Of a DNA stretch of 64,000 nt, positions 17,342 to 25,962 are shown piece by piece. Source of the DNA: Nocardia brasiliensis NBRC 14402 (GTDB lineage: Bacteria > Actinomycetota > Actinomycetes > Mycobacteriales > Mycobacteriaceae); NCBI RefSeq assembly GCF_000308475.2, contig NZ_BAFT02000044.1, positions 1 to 64,000 on the forward strand. The letters are read 5' to 3'. How positions within the stretch are numbered: position 1 is the first letter of the stretch; each line of letters starts with the position of its first letter. The notes beneath the pieces are model-generated. The model was not told the DNA's origin, searched no databases, and was given only the letters and a program-made list of their open reading frames with translations. The position numbers and the translations under genes are program-made.

Positions 17342-17644
17342 TCAAGCGCGCCGCGCGCCGGTGACGTGGACGGCCGGGAACCGCCCGGTGACGCACGTTC
17401 CACTCATGCTGTCCCCCACGGTGGTCATGGCGAAGGCGAGGTCGAGGCGCATCAGGCGGCGGGTGAGGGTTTGCCGCCAGCTCAGCAGTTCACCGTCGAA
17501 CTCGAGGTCGTCGAGCGGCCGTTTCTTTCCGGAGGCGCGCGCGGTACCGGTGAGCACACCGTTGTCCTGCTGGAGTTCCAAGACGACTTTGATGTCACCG
17601 AGGCGGGTGGCGATGGTCAGGTCCCAGATCCCTGCTACAGACAT
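17342..17644 (-). CDS. Conserved hypothetical protein, about 100 residues
   Basis: A small beta-rich protein beginning MSVAGIWDLTIATRLGDIKV and containing GVLTGTARASGKKRPLDD and DSMSGTC. This alternation of short strands with glycine turns is typical of a family of about 100-residue actinobacterial proteins of unknown function. The ATG at 17644 was chosen over the longer open frame because GGACGAG precedes it. It follows the DUF418 gene (stop side 17709) in the same direction with a 64-base gap, so cotranscription is possible. No catalytic residues can be named. Confidence 0.75.
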   Translation of the reverse strand: MSVAGIWDLTIATRLGDIKVVLELQQDNGVLTGTARASGKKRPLDDLEFDGELLSWRQTLTRRLMRLDLAFAMTTVGDSMSGTCVTGRFPAVHVTGARRA

Positions 17645-17708
17645 GCTTCGCTCGTCCTTCCGATGGACCGGTACCGCGGCCACGCTATCCGGTGGCTGAT
17701 CGTGAACG

Positions 17709-18962
17709 CTAGCGCCGCCCGGTATCGTCCGGCTGTCGTGCGAGTCTTTCCTGGTGTGCCGGAAAGGATTCCGGGGCCCGCCGCCACGCCGGGATCGACA
17801 GGTAGGTGGCGGCTCGGAGCAACCATTCCACCGGGCCGTAGCGGTGACCCCGCAACCACCAATGACTCAGTAGCAACTGCACGACGTAGGTGAGCAGCGC
17901 GATGCCGATGACACCGGCGGGCGGCACCTTGTCGACGAGCGCGAACCCGTAGCCGGTGTAGACGACCATGAGCACGATCGACTGGAAGATGTAGTTCGAG
18001 GCCGCCATGCGCCCGGCCGGCGCGAGCCACCCGATCCACGGCGCGCTGCGCGCCCAACGGGTCAGGCAGATGATGCCCGCGACGTAGGCGAAGGTCATCA
18101 ACGGATTGACCAGTTCCTGGATCCCGGCCCAGTAGAAAGGCGGCACGAACCAGTTCTGCGCCGCGGCGAAGGTCACCGCCGAGACCGGCAGGCCGACCGC
18201 GAATCCGCCGATCAGCACGCGAGGCGCCCAGCGCCGCAAGGTATCCGGATCGTCGAACAGTTGCCGTTTGCCCGCCGCCATGCCGATCAGGAACATGCCG
18301 AGACTGGTCGCGCCCTGGGTGAACCAGATCAGGCCGATGAAGATCGGCGCGATCCACATCTGGTTGGCGAAGGTGTCGCCGAACGATCCGGTGTATCCGT
18401 CGTGCATCCGCTGCAGGTCGAAGAAGATGTCGAGCGCGGACAGGTCGTCGCCCTCGCTGCCCGGGATGAACATCCACCCGCACCACAGGATGTAGAGCAC
18501 CGCGCCGGTGATCACCGCCGTGCGTGGCTTCAGCTTCTTCAACGTGATCAGGATCAGGCACAGGAACGCGTACAGGGTGAGGATGTCGCCGATCCACAGC
18601 AGGAACACGTGCGCGAGCCCGACGATCAGCAGTGCCGCGCAGCGCCGCAGCAGTCGCGCGTTGGCCGACACCCCGGCGCGCTGTGCCGCCGCGATCTGCA
18701 AGGTGAACGAGTAGCCGAACAGGAACGCGAACAGCAGATAGAACCGGCCGGTGAAGAAAGCGTCGACCAGACCGCTCACAACGTGGTCGATCGGCCCGTC
18801 CCAGCCCGCCTGCGGATCGTCGGCGGGCCCGGTGAACGACCACAGCGTGGTCGCGACGATCACGTTGGTGATGAGGATGCCGAACAGCGCGAAGCCGCGC
18901 AGGATATCGACCTCGGCGATCCGTCGATTCGAGGTCCCGGCAGGGGCAACGGATTCGGACAT
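17709..18962 (-). CDS. DUF418 family membrane protein
   Basis: A 417-residue integral membrane protein with about ten hydrophobic helices. The N-terminus RIAEVDILRGFALFGILITN is the typical opening of DUF418 proteins, and the C-terminal part with PVEWLLRAATYL and RYGPVEWL matches the DUF418 domain end. Members relate to acyltransferase-like membrane proteins, but their biochemical role is not established. The ATG at 18962 starts MSESVAPAG; the ribosome binding site is weak. It lies between a conserved gene upstream (19079-19822) and the small gene at 17342-17644 on the same strand. Confidence 0.9.
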   Translation of the reverse strand: MSESVAPAGTSNRRIAEVDILRGFALFGILITNVIVATTLWSFTGPADDPQAGWDGPIDHVVSGLVDAFFTGRFYLLFAFLFGYSFTLQIAAAQRAGVSANARLLRRCAALLIVGLAHVFLLWIGDILTLYAFLCLILITLKKLKPRTAVITGAVLYILWCGWMFIPGSEGDDLSALDIFFDLQRMHDGYTGSFGDTFANQMWIAPIFIGLIWFTQGATSLGMFLIGMAAGKRQLFDDPDTLRRWAPRVLIGGFAVGLPVSAVTFAAAQNWFVPPFYWAGIQELVNPLMTFAYVAGIICLTRWARSAPWIGWLAPAGRMAASNYIFQSIVLMVVYTGYGFALVDKVPPAGVIGIALLTYVVQLLLSHWWLRGHRYGPVEWLLRAATYLSIPAWRRAPESFPAHQERLARQPDDTGRR

Positions 18963-19078
18963 ACTGTGAAAGTAGACGTCCGTACCGGTCCGCGCGTCCG
19001 CCGCCGGATCGACCGGGGTGCTGAACCGGACATACCGCCTCCGCGACTTCTGGCGTATTGACATCCGCCATTGGTCGG

Positions 19079-19822
19079 TCACACCAGGTCGCCGACCTCC
19101 AGATAGATCTGGCGACGGACCGTGATCTCGGCCAGGAAGCCTTGTGCGCCACCGGGGAACGCCGCGACGGCCAGTTCGCCCGCCCGCAGCCGCGCGCCGG
19201 TGAACTCGCGCCGGCCGAGCAGGATCGGCTGAGCGTGCTCGAAGCCGCGGCGTGCGACGTCGTCGGAGAGCGGGACGCCGAGCATGTCCGTCACGGTGCC
19301 GGGCATCAGTTCGGCCGCGACGATCTGATCGAAGCTGGGGCGCCGGATGATGCGGTGCGCCAGATACATCCGGTCCGGCCGCCCGAAGCACAGGTGCGTC
19401 AAGGTACCGCAGTCGTCCCGTTCGAGCGCCGCGAAGTGCAGGACCCGGCCGACGGTGACCCGCACGTCGTCGGCGATCGCGATGCCGCCGCGTTCACCGC
19501 GTCCCCGGATCAGCGTGCCGCGGAAGGACCTGCGCGGGTCGGCGCGGTCCGGATCGAGCTCGGCGATCTCAAAATCCTCCGGGTCGAAGGTGTGGATGTC
19601 GGTGTACCCGACCCGCCGGTCCGCTCCGAGCGCGCGGCGGCCCCGCTCGTCGAATTCGATCGCGAGCAGCACCTGGAAGTTGTAGGGGGCATCGAACGTG
19701 GGCCGGTAGGAGAGGTAGCAGTCGAGTCCGGTGCCGAAAACCACCATGCCGTGCATGCCTGCGCCGCCTGCCAATTCGGGCCGATGGTGTGGTCCCGGCG
19801 CACGCAGGTGTGCGATCTTCAC
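19079..19822 (-). CDS. Conserved hypothetical protein coupled to a 20-codon ORF
   Basis: A 247-residue soluble protein of unknown family. It starts at GTG 19822, with GAGGTGG a few bases ahead. Its start overlaps the stop of a 20-codon ORF (GTGA), which suggests translational coupling. It contains GMVVFGTGLDCYLSYRPTFD near the start and two mixed alpha/beta halves without obvious cofactor motifs or membrane segments. The DUF418 membrane gene follows in the same direction after 116 bases. Codon use is normal for the window. Confidence 0.7.
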   Translation of the reverse strand: MKIAHLRAPGPHHRPELAGGAGMHGMVVFGTGLDCYLSYRPTFDAPYNFQVLLAIEFDERGRRALGADRRVGYTDIHTFDPEDFEIAELDPDRADPRRSFRGTLIRGRGERGGIAIADDVRVTVGRVLHFAALERDDCGTLTHLCFGRPDRMYLAHRIIRRPSFDQIVAAELMPGTVTDMLGVPLSDDVARRGFEHAQPILLGRREFTGARLRAGELAVAAFPGGAQGFLAEITVRRQIYLEVGDLV

Positions 19823-19881
19823 GACGCCACCTCACGCGTGCGCGGTCCGGTCTCGGCCGTGTCGTAGGTTCGCTCGAACAT
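19819..19881 (-). CDS. Possible 20-residue peptide upstream of and overlapping the next gene
   Basis: ATG at 19881 is preceded by AAAGGAG at good spacing and opens a frame encoding MFERTYDTAETGPRTREVAS, whose TGA overlaps the GTG of the 247-residue protein by four bases. A strong ribosome binding site plus GTGA coupling argue that it is translated. Whether it is a functional small protein or only a translation-coupling leader cannot be told from sequence. Confidence 0.55.
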   Translation of the reverse strand: MFERTYDTAETGPRTREVAS

Positions 19882-19993
19882 CTCGGGCTCCTTTCTCGCC
19901 ACTGCCTACAGTGACCAGCACGGCGCCCGATGCCACGAGTGCCCGGCTACTCGAATCCCGCCGGACCGGCTACTCGATCTTTCTCGGCGTGGC

Positions 19994-20596
19994 TCAGGGG
20001 TCGAGGCGTACCGCGCGCGGCCGCGCCAGCCCGGACAGGTCGAGCACACCCTGCCGGACGGCGGCGACGCTGAGCACCTCCATTGTCGCGATCACGATCA
20101 GCAGCAGGCCGAGCACCAGGCCGAGCACATCCAGCGAGTCGAACGGCAGCACGCCCACCACGAGGCCGAGCAGCAGGGTGACCAGGCCGAACACCTCCTG
20201 CCGACCGCTGCCACGCAACTCGGGTGTCCACACCGCGACGGTCGCGTGACAGATGCCGCGTACCGACCAGGCCAGGCCGACCCAGAACGACAGCAGCAGT
20301 GCCGAATTGCCGCCGCTGAAACACAGCACCGCGAGCAATGTCGAGATCAGACCGCTGACGAAAACGAGCACCCGCAGGGCGGGCGCCATCCGCGCGCTGA
20401 ACGCGATGATCACCTGCAACCCGGCATTGACCAGCAAATACGCGCCGAGCAGCAGTTCCGCGGTCGGCAGCGTCTTGTGTGGCCATACCGCTATGACCAC
20501 ACCCAAGATCATCGAGCAGGCACCGGACACCAGGATCGCCTGCCGGGCTGTCCCGGCCAGTGGGTCCGCACGCCCTTCGAGCTCGTCTTCGGGCAT
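19994..20596 (-). CDS. HdeD/DUF308-like membrane protein
   Basis: A 200-residue protein with six hydrophobic helices in three pairs, e.g. ILVSGACSMILGVVIAVWP, LLLGAYLLVNAGLQVIIAF and VFGLVTLLLGLVVGVLPFD. The paired-helix pattern with P/D turns is that of the HdeD (DUF308) family. The ATG at 20596 (protein start MPEDELEG) follows GGAG closely. The role is unknown; HdeD in enteric bacteria is linked to acid stress. It stands alone between oppositely placed or separate units. Confidence 0.8.
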   Translation of the reverse strand: MPEDELEGRADPLAGTARQAILVSGACSMILGVVIAVWPHKTLPTAELLLGAYLLVNAGLQVIIAFSARMAPALRVLVFVSGLISTLLAVLCFSGGNSALLLSFWVGLAWSVRGICHATVAVWTPELRGSGRQEVFGLVTLLLGLVVGVLPFDSLDVLGLVLGLLLIVIATMEVLSVAAVRQGVLDLSGLARPRAVRLDP

Positions 20597-20686
20597 AGCT
20601 CCATGATATGAGCGCACACCGCGGTTAGCCGCGTGTTTGCTTTCACTCGGTGCGGCGAGCAGGCATGGCCGAACGGCAGTTGCCGT

Positions 20687-21289
20687 CTACACCGCGGACA
20701 GCACCACGCTACGATCCGACGTCCCGTCCGCGGATTGCCATGGTGCGCTGACCTGTCCGGCGCTCGGCGTGCCCGCCGGCTCCAGCACGCGATGCACCCG
20801 CAGCACTCCCCCGATCTCGGTGTGCGTGTTCGCGTCCGTCGCCGTCGCCGCCGCGGGCAGTGCGAGTTCGGCGGGCGTGACCTGGATCGACGGATCGGGT
20901 GTGCCGCTTGCGTGCTGCGCCTGGGGCTCGGCGGTACCGGCCAGCAACGCCACGAGTTGCGCTACGACCACCGGGTCGCGGGTGCCGTCGTAGAGCCAGC
21001 GCTCACCGAGGACGCCGTGCATCGACGTACCGACGAGCGCCTCTTCGGCGCCGTCGAGCGGTGCCCCGCGGTAGGCGAACGGCACCAGATAAGCGATGGG
21101 CTCGGCGGAACTGTCCACGAGCACCATGAACTCGATCCCGACCGCACCGGCCGGGTCGTCCAGGCGGAACCCGCCCGCGCGCCGCAGCACCGGCCGCCCC
21201 GTGCCTCGATACCACGCGCGGGTGGGCAACCAGGCGGTCAGCAATTCCAGTTTCGTCGGCACCATCGTCGTCTCGTGGATGACAGCCAT
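20687..21289 (-). CDS. Maltokinase N-terminal cap-like domain protein
   Basis: A 200-residue protein beginning MAVIHETTMVPTKLELLTAW, which with LPTRAWYRG and EPIAYLVPFAYRGAPLDG matches the N-terminal cap domain of mycobacterial maltokinase (Mak). The kinase domain itself is absent, so it is one of the stand-alone cap proteins common in actinobacteria, often annotated as branching-protein relatives. A role in trehalose/maltose metabolism is possible but unproved. It is divergent from the mannosyltransferase gene at 21411, with 121 bases between them. Confidence 0.82.
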   Translation of the reverse strand: MAVIHETTMVPTKLELLTAWLPTRAWYRGTGRPVLRRAGGFRLDDPAGAVGIEFMVLVDSSAEPIAYLVPFAYRGAPLDGAEEALVGTSMHGVLGERWLYDGTRDPVVVAQLVALLAGTAEPQAQHASGTPDPSIQVTPAELALPAAATATDANTHTEIGGVLRVHRVLEPAGTPSAGQVSAPWQSADGTSDRSVVLSAV

Positions 21290-21410
21290 CCGTGCGCCCT
21301 CCTTCGCCGCCCCGCTCGAACCGCCGGACGCTCCGCTCGAGCATAAGCGAGCACACTCGATGAACTATCGTGCGCCCATTGCCTTTCCGCTTCTCCCGTA
21401 AGGTCGTGAC

Positions 21411-22940
21411 GTGCTGGGTTCGGGGAGTGGAGTGTTGTCACGGCCGGTGGTCGCCGGGATGACCGCGCAGCGAAGTGTCGACGAGGGGCCGCGCGACACC
21501 GCGCGCGGCTGGTGGGTCACGATCTTTCTCACGCTGGTGGCCGCGGTGCTGCGGTTCGCCGGTCTCGGCACGGCGACCGAGGGCGGCACACCCGTCTTCG
21601 ACGAGAAGTACTACGCCGTGCAGGCGTGGGAGCTGCTGAACAACGGGATGGGCATCGAGGACAATCCCGGCTTCCCCGTGATCGTGCATCCGCCGTTCGG
21701 CAAGATGCTGATCGCGATGGGTGAGGCGCTGTTCGGCTTCACCCCGCTCGGGTGGCGGTTCGCCGCGGCGCTGGCGGGCACCGTACTGGTGTTGCTGGTC
21801 GTGCGGATCGTGCGCAGGCTGGCACGCTCGACGCTGATCGGCGCGATCGCCGGGATCCTGCTGATCGCCGACGGCGTCACCTTCGTCTCGTCCCGGATCG
21901 GCATGCTCGACATCTTCCTGACCGTGCTGGTCACCGGCGCGTTCGGCTGTTTGATCGTCGACCGTGACGAGGTACGGGCCCGGCTGGCGCGCGCCGCGGC
22001 GACCGGCACGCCGTGGGGCCCGCGGCTGGGCGTGCGGTGGTGGCGGTTCGGGGCGGGCGTCCTGCTCGGACTGGCCTGCGCCACGAAGTGGTCCGGGTTG
22101 TATTTCGTGGTGGCCTTCGCGATTCTGTCGCTCGGTTTCGATGTCACCGCGCGCCGCGCGTACGGCGTGCCCCGGCCGTTCGTCGGCACGCTGGTCCGGG
22201 ACGCGTTACCGGCCGCGTTCGCGCTGCCGTTCGTGGCGCTCGGGGTCTATCTGGGGTCGTACGCGGGTTGGTTCGCCAGCGAGTCCGGGGTGAACCGGCA
22301 CGCGGTCGGCATCCAGGTGGGGCCGGGCGGCTACTTCTCGTTCGTGCCGGATGCGTTGCGCGCGTTGTGGTTCAACCATTCCCGAGTGCTGGACTTCCAC
22401 ACCCACCTCACCAACTCGGCGGGCAACCACCACGCCTGGGAATCCAAGCCGTGGACGTGGCCGATGGGCTTGCGTCCGATGCTGTACTACTACCCCGAAA
22501 ACGCCCACGGCTGCGGGGAATCCGAGTGCGTGCGGGCGATCATGCTGATCGGCACCCCGGCCGTCTGGTGGTTGGCGTTCCCGGTGCTGGGCTGGGCGCT
22601 GTGGCAGACCGCGACGCGGCGCGACTGGCGCTACATCGCCGTGCTCACCGCGTACGGCGCCGCGTGGCTGCCGTGGTTCGGTGCGCTGGACCGGCAGATG
22701 TACTTCTTCTACGCGACCGTCATGGCGCCGTTCCTGGTCATGCTGCTGGCGCTGGCGCTCGGCCAGATCCTCGGGCGCGCAGCGGAATCCAGGGAACGGC
22801 GCGGCACCGGACTGCTCGCGGTATGCCTGTATCTCGGCTTGGTGGTGGCCAACTTCATCTGGCTCTATCCGATTCTGACCGGCCTGCCGATCACACCGGC
22901 GAGCTGGCAGCACCATCTCTGGCTGCCGAGTTGGCGGTGA
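21411..22940 (+). CDS. pmt: Protein O-mannosyltransferase (polyprenyl-phosphate-mannose-protein mannosyltransferase)
   Basis: A 509-residue multi-pass membrane enzyme of the PMT family that transfers mannose from polyprenyl-phosphate-mannose to secreted proteins. The luminal catalytic motif DEKYY is present in GGTPVFDEKYYAVQAWELL, followed by IVHPPFGKMLIAMGE. The C-terminal part with WPMGLRPMLYYYPEN and later helices fits PMT_4TMC. Start GTG at 21411 gives a short extra N-terminus; an internal ATG (MTAQRSVDEG, 21459) is an alternative. In mycobacteria the neighbour is rsmI on the opposite strand; here it is a maltokinase-cap gene instead. Confidence 0.93.
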   Translation: MLGSGSGVLSRPVVAGMTAQRSVDEGPRDTARGWWVTIFLTLVAAVLRFAGLGTATEGGTPVFDEKYYAVQAWELLNNGMGIEDNPGFPVIVHPPFGKMLIAMGEALFGFTPLGWRFAAALAGTVLVLLVVRIVRRLARSTLIGAIAGILLIADGVTFVSSRIGMLDIFLTVLVTGAFGCLIVDRDEVRARLARAAATGTPWGPRLGVRWWRFGAGVLLGLACATKWSGLYFVVAFAILSLGFDVTARRAYGVPRPFVGTLVRDALPAAFALPFVALGVYLGSYAGWFASESGVNRHAVGIQVGPGGYFSFVPDALRALWFNHSRVLDFHTHLTNSAGNHHAWESKPWTWPMGLRPMLYYYPENAHGCGESECVRAIMLIGTPAVWWLAFPVLGWALWQTATRRDWRYIAVLTAYGAAWLPWFGALDRQMYFFYATVMAPFLVMLLALALGQILGRAAESRERRGTGLLAVCLYLGLVVANFIWLYPILTGLPITPASWQHHLWLPSWR

Positions 22941-22949
22941 GCGAGTAGT

Positions 22950-23384
22950 TCAGTCGAGGCAGAATTCGTTGCCCTCGATGTCCTGCATCACCAGACAGGA
23001 TTCGTTCTCGTCGTCGGCGAGCAGCAGTTCCAGCCGGGTCGCGCCGAGCGGGAGCAGCCGGGCGCATTCGGCTTCGAGCGCGGCCACCCGTTCCTCGCCC
23101 GCCAGTCCCGTGCCGACCCGCACATCGAGGTGCACGCGGTTCTTCACGACCTTGCCCTCGGGCACGCGCTGGAAGTACAGACGCGGTCCCACACCCTTGG
23201 GATCCATGGCCGCGGCCCCCGCGTTCCGGCGTTCCGGCGGCAACGTGCTGTTGTACTCGTCCCAGTCGGCGAAGCCCTCCGGCGCCGGCGGCAAGACGTA
23301 CCCCAGCACCTCGCACCAGAACCGGGCGACGCGCTCGGGATCCGCGCAGTCGAAGGTGACTTGAACCGTTCGCACCGATGCCAT
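22950..23384 (-). CDS. VOC (glyoxalase-like) family protein
   Basis: A 144-residue protein of the vicinal oxygen chelate superfamily. The N-terminus VQVTFDCADPERVARFWCEVLGY and the ends NRVHLDVRV and LVMQDIEGNEFCLD are typical of Glyoxalase_6-type domains; the His in HLDV and the Glu in NEFCL sit at usual metal-ligand positions. ATG at 23384 follows GGTGAG. It is convergent with pmt, nine bases apart. A similar protein is encoded at 50807-51226. The substrate is unknown; bleomycin-type binding or dioxygenase roles cannot be told apart. Confidence 0.88.
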   Translation of the reverse strand: MASVRTVQVTFDCADPERVARFWCEVLGYVLPPAPEGFADWDEYNSTLPPERRNAGAAAMDPKGVGPRLYFQRVPEGKVVKNRVHLDVRVGTGLAGEERVAALEAECARLLPLGATRLELLLADDENESCLVMQDIEGNEFCLD

Positions 23385-23524
23385 CGGCTCACCATAGAGG
23401 CGCGGCCGGTCGTCGCGCACGTCGTTTTCGGTGAGAACTGGACGTATGTCTGGGCATTCGGGGCGCAGGGACGGGACCCGCTCGCGGGATCGAGTACCCC
23501 GGCGGCGTCGGTAGGGTCACGAGC

Positions 23525-24970
23525 ATGGAGCGGAGTTTTCATTCGGCGGAACAACTTCTGGCTGCCCTGCGTGGGGGTGAGGTGACCTCGGTCGAGCTGA
23601 CCGAGGAAGCGATCGCCCGGATCGAGCGGGACGACAAAGCGATCAATGCCATCTGTGTGCCGGACTTCGACCGGGCGCGGGCGGCCGCGATCCGAGCCGA
23701 CGAGGCGCGGAAACGCGGCGAGGACCTCCCGCTGCTCGGTGTCCCGGTGACGGTCAAGGAGTCCTACGACATCGCGGGCCTGCCCACGACCTGGGGTGTG
23801 CCCGCGTACCGCGACTACGTGCCCGCCGAGAACGCGGTGCAGGTGTCGCGGATCGAAGCGGCCGGTGCGGTGATCCTCGGAAAGACCAACGTGCCGTTCA
23901 TGTTGCAGGACATCCAGAGCTACAACGACATCTACGGCACCACCAGCAATCCGTGGGATCACGGTCGCACACCGGGCGGATCCTCCGGCGGGTCGGCCGC
24001 CGCCTTGGCCGCCGGCTTCGGTGCGCTCTCGCTCGGTTCCGATATCGCCGGATCGCTGCGCACTCCCGCGCATTTCTGTGGTGTCTACGCCCACAAGCCG
24101 ACCCTCGGGCTGGTGGCCAGTCGCGGCATGGTCGCGCCACCAGGGCCCGCGCTGCCCGCCGAGCGTGATCTCCCGGTGGTCGGCCCGATGGCCCGCACCG
24201 CCCGCGACCTGGCCCTGCTGCTGGACGTGATGGCCGGGCCCGATCCGCTCACGCACGGCATCGCCTATCGGCTGGCGCTGCCGCCCGCCCGCCACGAGCG
24301 GCTCGCCGACTTCCGGGTGCTGATCCTCGACGAACATCCGAACATTCCGACCGGGTCCGCGGTGCGCGCCGGGCTGCACCGGGTCGCCGACGCGTTGGTC
24401 GCCGCCGGTGTGCACGTGGCGCGGCAAAGTCCTTTACTGCCCGACCTCGCCGAGGCTGCGACGCTCTACACCCAGCTGCTGGTGTCCGATCTCGCCGCGC
24501 GTTTCCCCGCGGACAGATACGAATTGCTGCGCGCCGCCGCGGCCGGACTGGATCCGCAGGACGACAGCTATCAAGCCGTGTGGCAGCGCAGTGCGGTGTT
24601 CAGCCACCGCGAGTGGATCGAAGCGAACAACCGCCGTGAACTACATCGCCAAGGGTGGCGGCAATTGTTCGCCGAGTTCGACGCGGTCGTGTGCCCGATC
24701 ACGCCGACACCCGCGTTCCCGCACGACCATACGAGTCTCGGTGCGCGGCGCATCGCTATCGACGGCGTCGACTATCCGTTCAACGACCAGTTCGTCTGGG
24801 CGGGCCTGGCCACTATGCCGGGTCTGCCCGCCACCGCCATCCCCGCGGACCGCACCGCCGACGGACTGCCGGTCGGCGTGCAGCTCATCGGCCCGATGTT
24901 CGAAGACCGCACCCCGCTGCGCCTGGCCGAGTTGCTCGAGCGGGAGATCGGCGGTTTCCAGGCACCGTGA
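23525..24970 (+). CDS. Amidase (amidase signature family)
   Basis: A 481-residue amidase with the complete Ser-cisSer-Lys signature: the Lys in LLGVPVTVKESYD (about residue 78), the Gly/Ser-rich block GRTPGGSSGGSAAALAAG (about 150-167), and the nucleophile Ser in GSDIAGSLRTPAHFCGVYAH. Length and order match fatty-acid/indoleacetamide-type amidases that hydrolyse carboxamides. ATG at 23525 starts MERSFHSAEQLLAAL. No regulator is adjacent; an F420-type oxidoreductase follows on the same strand after 84 bases and may be cotranscribed. Confidence 0.93.
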   Translation: MERSFHSAEQLLAALRGGEVTSVELTEEAIARIERDDKAINAICVPDFDRARAAAIRADEARKRGEDLPLLGVPVTVKESYDIAGLPTTWGVPAYRDYVPAENAVQVSRIEAAGAVILGKTNVPFMLQDIQSYNDIYGTTSNPWDHGRTPGGSSGGSAAALAAGFGALSLGSDIAGSLRTPAHFCGVYAHKPTLGLVASRGMVAPPGPALPAERDLPVVGPMARTARDLALLLDVMAGPDPLTHGIAYRLALPPARHERLADFRVLILDEHPNIPTGSAVRAGLHRVADALVAAGVHVARQSPLLPDLAEAATLYTQLLVSDLAARFPADRYELLRAAAAGLDPQDDSYQAVWQRSAVFSHREWIEANNRRELHRQGWRQLFAEFDAVVCPITPTPAFPHDHTSLGARRIAIDGVDYPFNDQFVWAGLATMPGLPATAIPADRTADGLPVGVQLIGPMFEDRTPLRLAELLEREIGGFQAP

Positions 24971-25054
24971 CGGGCGAGCGCGGGTTTCGCCGCCGGGGCG
25001 GACGTCGGCCGCATCAAGATCATCCGTTGTGCCGGTGAATGGCATGATCGCGAG

Positions 25055-25945
25055 GTGAGTTTACGATTCGGTATTCAGTGGGCGCCGACGGCGGCCGAAC
25101 TGCCGCGGCTGCGTGCGCTGGCGAAGGTGGCAGATCGGGAGGGTCTCGATCTGCTCGGCATCCAGGACCACCCGTACTCCGGCGGGTTGGCCGACACCTT
25201 CGCCGTGATCGCCACCGTGCTGGCGGAAACCGAACGGCTGCGGGTGTTTCCGGACGTGGCGAGCCTGCCGCTACGCGGGCCCGCCATGCTCGGCAAGCAG
25301 GCGGCGACCCTGGACCTGCTCAGCGGCGGACGCTTCGAGCTCGCGTTGGGTGCCGGCGCGTTCTGGCCCGCCATCCGCGCCATGGGCGGCCCGACACGAT
25401 CGAATCCCGAAGCGTTGCAAGCGCTCGAAGAAGCGACCGCCGTCATCCGCGCCATGTGGCAGCCCGGGACGAAAGCGAAAGTCGACGGCACGCACTATAC
25501 CGTGCACTGTGTGCAATCCGGCCCCGCGCCCGCCCATCCGGTCGGGATCTGGTTCGGCAGCGTCGGCCCGAAGGCGAACGCGCTCACCGGGCGCATCGCC
25601 GACGGTTGGGCCGCACCCATTCCGCACTATCTGCCCTACGAGAAATGGCAAGCGACGCAAGACATCATCTCGGCCGCCGCCGTCGACGCGGGACGCGCGC
25701 CGACCGACATCACCCGGATGGCGCAACTCGTCGGCACCATCACCGATGCACCCGGCCCGGTCACCCTGCGCGGTGAGGAAAAGATCCGCACCGACGCCGC
25801 CGGCTGGGCCCGCATCCTGGCCGATCTCGCCACCGAAACCGGCTTCGACACCTTCGTGTACTGGCCGGAGTCCGAGGACGAAACCCAACTCCGTCGCTGG
25901 ATCGGTGACGTCGTCCCTGCTGTCCGGGCCTTGTGTGGCGAGTAG
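25055..25945 (+). CDS. Luciferase-like (LLM class, probably F420-dependent) oxidoreductase
   Basis: A 296-residue TIM-barrel oxidoreductase. FGIQWAP at the start, LDLLGIQDHPY, LGKQAATLDLLSGGRFELAL and GAGAFWPAIRAMGG are hallmark strands and loops of F420-dependent LLM enzymes, with PVGIWFGSVGPKANALTGR as the later cofactor strand. The GTG start at 25055 follows a weak GCGAG. It lies 84 bases after the amidase gene. The substrate is unknown. Confidence 0.88.
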   Translation: MSLRFGIQWAPTAAELPRLRALAKVADREGLDLLGIQDHPYSGGLADTFAVIATVLAETERLRVFPDVASLPLRGPAMLGKQAATLDLLSGGRFELALGAGAFWPAIRAMGGPTRSNPEALQALEEATAVIRAMWQPGTKAKVDGTHYTVHCVQSGPAPAHPVGIWFGSVGPKANALTGRIADGWAAPIPHYLPYEKWQATQDIISAAAVDAGRAPTDITRMAQLVGTITDAPGPVTLRGEEKIRTDAAGWARILADLATETGFDTFVYWPESEDETQLRRWIGDVVPAVRALCGE

Positions 25946-25962
25946 GTGGACCGGCACCGCGG

